From positions 1 to 9,571 of the forward strand of contig JAJZFE010000515.1 of the NCBI GenBank assembly GCA_021798655.1: 9,571 bases of DNA, written 5' to 3'. Under the pieces are notes generated by a model. It was not told the origin of the DNA. It saw only the letters and a program-made list of their open reading frames with translations, and did not search any database. The translations under genes and the position numbers were made by a program. This document shows, piece by piece, positions 5,854 through 9,571 of this stretch; within the stretch, counting starts at the first letter, position 1, and each line of letters opens with the position of its first letter. Source of the DNA: Acidobacteriota bacterium (lineage in GTDB: Bacteria; Acidobacteriota; Terriglobia; Terriglobales; Acidobacteriaceae).

Positions 5854-6825
5854 TTAGAGGTTGACGGTGGATGTTGGGGTGTTGAGGGCCTGCTGGCGGA
5901 GGTCGTCGAAGAGCACGGTGGAGAGGTAACGCTCGCCGGAGCTGGGGATGATGACGACGATGAGCTTGCCGGCGTGCTGGGGGTCGCGGGCAAGCTGGAT
6001 TGCCGCGTGGACCGCCGCGCCGGCGGAGATGCCGACGAGGAGGCCTTCCTCGCGGGGAAGGCGGCGGGCCATGGTAAGGGCTTCGTCGTTGGTGACCTGG
6101 AGGATCTGGTCGATGAGATGGGTGTCGAGGGTGTTGGGGATGAAGCCGGCGCCGATGCCCTGGATCTTGTGGGGGCCGGGCTTGCCGCCGGAGAGGACGG
6201 GGCTGTCGGTGGGCTCGACGGCGACGGTGAAGAAGCCGGGCTTGCGGGACTTCATGTACCGGCTGACGCCGGTGAGGGTGCCGCCGGTGCCGACGCCGGA
6301 GACGAGAATGTCGGCGGTGCCGTCGGTGTCGTTCCAGATCTCGGGGCCGGTGGTTTCGAAGTGGATCTGCGGGTTGGCGGGGTTGTCGAACTGCTGGAGG
6401 ATGTGGCTGTTGGGGGTCTGGGAACGGATCTCCTCGGCCTTGGCGATGGCACCCTTCATGCCGTTGACGCCGGGGGTGAGGACGATCTTTGCACCGAAGG
6501 CGAGGAGGAGGATGCGGCGCTCGACGGACATGGTGTCGGGCATGGTGATGACGAGGGGGTAGCCTTTGACGGCGGCGGCGAAGGCGAGGCCGATGCCTGT
6601 GTTGCCGCTGGTGGGCTCGATGAGCGTGGTGAGGCCGGGGGTGATCTTGCCGTCGCGCTCGGCGGCTTCGATCATGGCGAAACCGATGCGGTCCTTGACG
6701 CTGCTGACGGGGTTGCTGCTCTCCAGCTTGACCACGACTCGGGCGCTACAGCCGGCGGTCACGTGGTTCAGTTGGACCAGCGGGGTGTGGCCGATGAGGT
6801 CGGTGGCGGTGGCAGCGATGTTCAT
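5854..6825 (-). CDS. cysK: Cysteine synthase (O-acetylserine sulfhydrylase)
   Basis: PLP enzyme of fold type II that joins O-acetylserine with sulfide to give cysteine and acetate in the cytosol, using the product of CysE encoded about 2 kb away. In 323 residues, the full family length, one sees GHTPLVQL at 12-19, the PLP lysine Lys44 in SSVKDR, the substrate-binding TSGNTG loop at 72-77 and the PLP-phosphate loop GTGGT at 179-183. GISAG at 265-269 carries Ser267, which contacts the pyridine nitrogen, and GERYLST at 297-303 is also present. The ATG at 6825 gives the standard N-terminus and is preceded at five bases by GAGAGG (complement of 6831-6836), a good ribosome site. It lies 142 bases downstream of the LysR gene on the same strand and may be read both from its own promoter and through that gene. 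CysK versus CysM is settled by the overall motif set; a cystathionine beta-synthase role is less likely. Confidence 0.95.
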   Translation of the reverse strand: MNIAATATDLIGHTPLVQLNHVTAGCSARVVVKLESSNPVSSVKDRIGFAMIEAAERDGKITPGLTTLIEPTSGNTGIGLAFAAAVKGYPLVITMPDTMSVERRILLLAFGAKIVLTPGVNGMKGAIAKAEEIRSQTPNSHILQQFDNPANPQIHFETTGPEIWNDTDGTADILVSGVGTGGTLTGVSRYMKSRKPGFFTVAVEPTDSPVLSGGKPGPHKIQGIGAGFIPNTLDTHLIDQILQVTNDEALTMARRLPREEGLLVGISAGAAVHAAIQLARDPQHAGKLIVVIIPSSGERYLSTVLFDDLRQQALNTPTSTVNL

Positions 6826-6855
6826 GGTGTCCTCTCAAGGTGCGTAGGGATTGGA

Positions 6856-6881
6856 TGCGCGCGGACTCGTTGCGGCGCGCA
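6856..6881 (-). promoter_or_regulatory. Inverted repeat in the cysK leader
   Basis: TGCGCGC (6856-6862) and GCGCGCA (6875-6881) form seven-base arms around 12 bases, ending 31 bases upstream of the cysK ATG and about 20 bases from its ribosome site. It could fold in the cysK transcript or be a protein-binding dyad; the simple GC-rich sequence makes chance occurrence possible. Confidence 0.35.
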
Positions 6882-6896
6882 GATCTTATGGTCTTC

Positions 6897-6961
6897 GCTA
6901 TGCGGCCTTGTTGTCCAGTCTGCGCGGAGGCGGGAGGGGCTGGAACCCAGAGGCTATGCGG
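6897..6961. repeat. Nine-base direct repeat flanking the LysR-cysK gap
   Basis: GCTATGCGG occurs at 6897-6905 and again at 6953-6961, 56 bases apart start to start, within the 142-base interval upstream of cysK. The location suits a regulator binding to two sites, but a nine-base match is not strong on its own. Confidence 0.35.
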
Positions 6962-6967
6962 TGGTGG

Positions 6968-7879
6968 TCACTCGCTGGGGGGCCTGGTTGCCTGTGAGTG
7001 GCCCAAGATGAAGCGGCGAAAGGCTTCGGCGTTGCCGCGCGGCTCGGGGCCGGAGGGATAGGCGAGCGCAAATTTTCTGGCGAGCTTGAGGCCTTTGACG
7101 CGTGCGATGCCGAGCGTGTGCAGTGCGAGCTGGTGGCGCACCGACCACTGCGATACGAAGGTGACGCCGAGACCGGCCTCCACCGCGCTGACCTGGCCTT
7201 CGGTCGAATCCAGCTCCATGACGGTGCGCAGATCCTTCTTCTTGAGGCCGGCCTTGGCGAGCGCGTTCTCGATGACGCGGCGGGAGCCGGAGCCAAACTC
7301 GCGCATGAGGAGGGGCGCCTGGAAGAGGTCCTGCACGCCGATCGTCTGCCCGGCCCACTCGTGGCTGGCGGGAACGATCAACACCAGGTGGTCTTCCATG
7401 AAGGGCTCGATGTGCAGGTCCTTGCGCAGGCCGGGCCCTTCGATGAGCGCGAGTTGGACGCGATGCTCGGCGACCGCGTCGAGCATCGCGTCGGTGTTGC
7501 CGCTGACGGCGGTGACGGCGACGCGCGGATGCTCACGCAGGAAGGCGGCGACGAAGTTGGGGAGAAGATACTGCCCGATGGTCTGCGATGCGCCGAGGAT
7601 GAGCGTTCCGGCGTGCGTACCAGAGGTTCCGGTGACGGCTTCAAAGGCTTCGTCGGAGAGGGCTTTGAGCTGCTCGGCGTAGGGGAGCAGGACTGCTCCG
7701 GCGGCGGTGAGTGTGATGCGGCCGCCGACGCGGTCGAAGAGTGGGAGGCCGTACTCGTCCTCAAGCGCCTTGATCTGCTGCGTGACTGCCGGCTGCGTGA
7801 GGAGCAACTCCTCGGCGGCACGCGTGAAGTTCAGATGCCGTGCGACCACGCGAAAGACCTTGAGCCGAAAGTTCTCCAT
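6968..7879 (-). CDS. LysR-family transcriptional regulator, CysL-like
   Basis: A 303-residue DNA-binding regulator with the LysR layout: an N-terminal winged helix-turn-helix (about 3-62; core FTRAAEELLLTQPAVTQQIK at 18-37), a linker helix, and an effector-binding domain from about 90 to the end, opening with GASQTIGQYLLPNF. That opening is the form seen in the CysL/CbbR branch of the family; CysL activates sulfite reduction genes in Bacillus. With cysK directly downstream on the same strand, control of cysteine or sulfur assimilation is the reasonable inference, probably sensing a metabolite such as O-acetylserine, but the ligand cannot be read from sequence. The start is uncertain: MENFRLKVF at 7879 fits the family; ATGs at 7897 and 7951 would add 6 or 24 unconserved residues. 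No strong ribosome site precedes any of them. Confidence 0.88.
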   Translation of the reverse strand: MENFRLKVFRVVARHLNFTRAAEELLLTQPAVTQQIKALEDEYGLPLFDRVGGRITLTAAGAVLLPYAEQLKALSDEAFEAVTGTSGTHAGTLILGASQTIGQYLLPNFVAAFLREHPRVAVTAVSGNTDAMLDAVAEHRVQLALIEGPGLRKDLHIEPFMEDHLVLIVPASHEWAGQTIGVQDLFQAPLLMREFGSGSRRVIENALAKAGLKKKDLRTVMELDSTEGQVSAVEAGLGVTFVSQWSVRHQLALHTLGIARVKGLKLARKFALAYPSGPEPRGNAEAFRRFILGHSQATRPPSE

Positions 7880-8043
7880 CGTTTGTATAAGCCTCATCGG
7901 AGGAGTTGCGCGCCGTGACCTCAACCGCACGACGAGGACTGCGCCGCACATCCAGCCAACAGCAATCTCGAAACCACTCGATGCTATTGTCCTCTAATCC
8001 GGGGTTGCGTGAGCGGGCGACGCGGTGCCGCGACTCTTGTAAT
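7880..8043. other. Gap between LysR and Gfo/Idh/MocA genes
   Basis: On the minus strand an AT-rich TTATACAAACG abuts the LysR ATG at 7879 and could hold a -10 box for a near-leaderless message. A short self-complementary CCTC-ATCG-GAGG lies at 7892-7903 around the alternative ATG. The palindrome CGCGGTGCCGCG (8021-8032) follows the upstream gene's stop but lacks a usable loop and T-run. No small gene is supported. Confidence 0.3.
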
Positions 8044-9156
8044 TTACTCGGGCAGCGGTAAGGGGACTGTCTTGCCGGTTTGCGCCGATCGCTGCGCCGC
8101 ATCGAGAATCTCGGTGACCGTGATGTTCGTCTTCAACGCAGAGACGCTATCGCCCTCCTGCACCTGGCCGCTCAAGACTGCCTCCAGATAGTGCAGCGGA
8201 TCATCGTACGGTGGCGGCAACGGCTTTCCTGTTTCGATGGTGCCTGCCTTGTCATCCTTTCGCCGCACATCCAGAGTTGTGGAGTCCAATGCTTTGGCAA
8301 AACCGGTGCTGCCGTAGACATCCATCTCCTTAATAGAGAAGGGCCAATTCCACGAAGCCTGCACAATGGCTATGGAATTCTTGTAGTTCAGCAGAATGTC
8401 CGCCTCGTCGTCCACTCCCGGATACAGATCCGGTTGCATACTCTTTGCCACGGCGGTGACCGATAGAGGCGCCTCGCCATGAAGCATCGACGTGAGCAGA
8501 TCGGGGCCATAGCAACCAAAATCCGTCAGCGCTCCGTCTCCATTCTGCTTCGGATCGAGGAGCCATTGCATGAACTCCGGCTGTACGCCAATCTTCTTCG
8601 GGCCCTGGTGGCCATCGCGAAATACCACCTTGACAAGGGTCCCGAGCGCGCCGTCTGCGAGCAGTTGGCTGGCCTGCGTGTTGCTCGCGTACCAGCTTGT
8701 TTCGTAGTCCACGAGCACATGAATGTTGCCGCGCTTCGCCGCGCGCTCGATGGCGAGTGCATCCTCGTAGCGGAAGGCCAGTGGCTTCTCCATCATCACG
8801 TGGACGCCGAGCGCGGCGCACTCTTCCACCACGCGGCGGTGGTCGCTGGCTGCGGTGAAGACCAGCGCTGCCTGCGGATGCGCGTGCGCCACCATCTCCG
8901 CAATGCTCTTGAAGTGCAAGCCGGGCGAGAGGTGATACTGGCGAGCATAGGCATCGAACAACTTCTGATCCGGTTCGACGATGCCGACTACTTCCACGTC
9001 AGGACGTTCGAGGATTCCACCCGCTGGGGTCAGCGCACTCGCGTGGAAGAAGCCTGCCACGTGTCCGTGCACCAGGCCCACAACTCCCACCCTTAACGGA
9101 GCCGCAGACGCGCAGGTGGACACGAATGCAAACAGCAATACCATGAGTCGTTTCAT
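8044..9156 (-). CDS. Exported Gfo/Idh/MocA-family NAD(P)-dependent oxidoreductase
   Basis: A 370-residue protein of the glucose-fructose oxidoreductase / inositol dehydrogenase family, which oxidise or reduce sugars with a tightly bound nicotinamide cofactor. The N-terminus MKRLMVLLFAFVSTCASAA is a signal peptide with likely cleavage after Ala19, so the enzyme acts outside the cytoplasm. The Rossmann part follows: GVVGLVHGH at 24-32 as the dinucleotide loop (a spaced variant of GxGxxG), an acidic residue in GIVEPD (Glu61), and the family's EKP motif at 123-125 in MMEKPLAF. The C-terminal domain has GDGALTDFGCYGPDLL (206-221), matching the family's substrate-side motif with Tyr216. The start at 9156 is chosen because AGAGGG (complement of 9163-9168) is six bases upstream; the longer frame from 9270 would bury the signal peptide and overlap the STAS gene. 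Substrate unknown. A lipoprotein reading at Cys15 is possible but the box is poor. Confidence 0.88.
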   Translation of the reverse strand: MKRLMVLLFAFVSTCASAAPLRVGVVGLVHGHVAGFFHASALTPAGGILERPDVEVVGIVEPDQKLFDAYARQYHLSPGLHFKSIAEMVAHAHPQAALVFTAASDHRRVVEECAALGVHVMMEKPLAFRYEDALAIERAAKRGNIHVLVDYETSWYASNTQASQLLADGALGTLVKVVFRDGHQGPKKIGVQPEFMQWLLDPKQNGDGALTDFGCYGPDLLTSMLHGEAPLSVTAVAKSMQPDLYPGVDDEADILLNYKNSIAIVQASWNWPFSIKEMDVYGSTGFAKALDSTTLDVRRKDDKAGTIETGKPLPPPYDDPLHYLEAVLSGQVQEGDSVSALKTNITVTEILDAAQRSAQTGKTVPLPLPE

Positions 9157-9217
9157 TGCATACCCTCTGTAATCTGAGATCTTTGATAGAAGAATTTTGA
9201 TCACACAACGTACGGAG
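9157..9217 (-). promoter_or_regulatory. AT-rich gap upstream of the Gfo/Idh/MocA gene
   Basis: These 61 bases are markedly richer in A and T than the surrounding coding DNA and carry the AGAGGG ribosome site (9163-9168). TTTGAT occurs twice on the plus strand (9182-9187, 9196-9201). The composition suggests a promoter for the downstream gene, but no well-spaced -35/-10 pair stands out, so read-through from the STAS gene is also possible. Confidence 0.3.
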
Positions 9218-9559
9218 TCAGGCGGCGCGGCAGGCTGCGACAGCGTCTTCTTCCGACGCGAAGACGCCAAAGAGGCTGAGGATGCCCACCATCTTGAAGG
9301 TCTTGGTCGCGAAACTCGACGGGTTCACAAGCTTGGTGTCGCCGCCGATCTGGCGGGTGCGGCGGAGCGCATTGACGACCGCGCCAATGCCGGAGGAGTC
9401 GACGAAGGGCATCTCGGCGAGGTCGAGGATGAGATAGATGCAGCCATTCGCGAGCGCCGATTCGAGTGTGGCGTCGAACTCGCGCACGCACTCGGCAATG
9501 AATCGCCCCTTGAGGCGAAGGACGCAGGTATCACCACTCTGTCTTATGTCGATATCCAC
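9218..9559 (-). CDS. STAS-domain protein, anti-sigma factor antagonist type
   Basis: A 113-residue single-domain cytosolic protein of the SpoIIAA/RsbV type, which binds a partner anti-sigma kinase and is switched off by serine phosphorylation. Seen: an N-terminal beta hairpin (DTCVLRLKGRF, 10-20), ILDLAEMPFVDSSGIGAVVNALR at about 44-66 with the conserved DSSG at 54-57, where Ser55 aligns with the phosphorylated serine of Bacillus SpoIIAA, and a C-terminal helix and strand through FGVFASEEDAVAA. The start is a GTG at 9559, supported by a perfect AGGAGG (complement of 9564-9569) four bases upstream; no in-frame ATG exists. No anti-sigma kinase or sigma factor gene lies within the window, though one could sit just beyond 9571. 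The target pathway is therefore unknown. Confidence 0.9.
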   Translation of the reverse strand: MDIDIRQSGDTCVLRLKGRFIAECVREFDATLESALANGCIYLILDLAEMPFVDSSGIGAVVNALRRTRQIGGDTKLVNPSSFATKTFKMVGILSLFGVFASEEDAVAACRAA

Positions 9560-9563
9560 GAAG

Positions 9564-9569
9564 CCTCCT
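9564..9569 (-). promoter_or_regulatory. Consensus ribosome binding site fixing a GTG start
   Basis: The complement reads AGGAGG, four bases before GTG at 9559. It decides the start of the STAS gene, which has no in-frame ATG, and is the strongest Shine-Dalgarno in the window. Confidence 0.7.
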
Positions 9570-9571
9570 GT

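Noticed and set aside
6826..6967. SAM riboswitch or T-box upstream of cysK, or similarly upstream of cysE
   Set aside because: The gaps are short and I see none of the conserved core sequences of these classes.
5833..7011. 392-codon plus-strand frame opposite cysK
   Set aside because: Gly/Asp/Glu/Val-rich mirror of cysK codons; not a plausible protein.
6998..7918. 306-codon plus-strand frame opposite the LysR gene
   Set aside because: Antisense shadow; the LysR helix-turn-helix and effector domain are clear on the minus strand.
8021..8032. CGCGGTGCCGCG palindrome as a terminator after the Gfo/Idh/MocA gene
   Set aside because: The two-base centre cannot form a full loop, so the effective stem is short, and no T-run follows.
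8479..9096. 205-codon plus-strand frame opposite the Gfo/Idh/MocA gene
   Set aside because: Antisense shadow without a ribosome site or domain.
9182..9201. TTTGAT direct repeat as a regulator site
   Set aside because: Six-base repeats in an AT-rich spacer are expected by chance.
9157..9270. N-terminal extension of the Gfo/Idh/MocA protein to 9270
   Set aside because: It would overlap the STAS gene and bury a good signal peptide that has its own ribosome site.
1..9571. Insertion sequences, prophage, CRISPR, tRNA or defence-system genes
   Set aside because: No transposase, integrase, regularly spaced repeats, tRNA-like fold or target-site duplication could be seen; all genes have housekeeping or regulatory families or are single orphans.

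Overview
The window is a GC-rich bacterial chromosomal segment holding nine genes (one cut by the window edge) and no sign of mobile DNA. The gene content fits a free-living heterotroph. My best guess is an acidobacterium of the Terriglobales type: a secreted Gfo/Idh/MocA oxidoreductase, a LysR-cysK pair and long high-GC shadow frames. This is an impression from protein style, not a proof, since no rRNA or other phylogenetic marker apart from ychF is present.

Layout from left to right. Positions 1-882 (-) hold ychF, truncated at the left edge. Positions 1005-2054 (+) hold a luciferase-like flavin monooxygenase. Positions 2288-2950 (+) hold a secreted protein of unknown function, preceded by a 233-base leader with two dyads. 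Positions 3103-3864 (-) hold cysE, serine O-acetyltransferase. Positions 4145-5773 (+) hold a membrane-bound CSS-EAL cyclic-di-GMP phosphodiesterase. Positions 5854-6825 (-) hold cysK, cysteine synthase. Positions 6968-7879 (-) hold a LysR regulator resembling CysL. Positions 8044-9156 (-) hold an exported Gfo/Idh/MocA family protein. Positions 9218-9559 (-) hold a small STAS-domain protein.

The coherent theme is cysteine synthesis. CysE makes O-acetylserine and CysK converts it with sulfide to cysteine. The LysR protein next to cysK is a plausible sulfur-responsive regulator. CysE ends in Gly-Glu-Gly-Ile, the kind of C-terminal isoleucine tail that docks into the CysK active site in the cysteine synthase complex, so the two proteins probably still associate. 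Between cysE and cysK lies a cyclic-di-GMP phosphodiesterase whose periplasmic CSS domain is, in characterised relatives, controlled by thiol/disulfide state. A functional tie between cysteine status and cyclic-di-GMP is therefore worth testing, although the gene sits on the opposite strand and may be there by chance.

No gene-free stretch exceeds 300 bases; the longest (3865-4144) is the cysE/phosphodiesterase divergent promoter region and contains a perfect 12-base tandem duplication. The most conspicuous structure outside genes is a perfect 13-base inverted repeat (3065-3115) whose one arm is also the last codons and stop of cysE. I found no CRISPR array, tRNA, rRNA, insertion sequence or recognisable riboswitch. 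Most of the window is ordinary core metabolism; the points that merit a second look are the structured non-coding pieces and the cysE/EAL/cysK arrangement.
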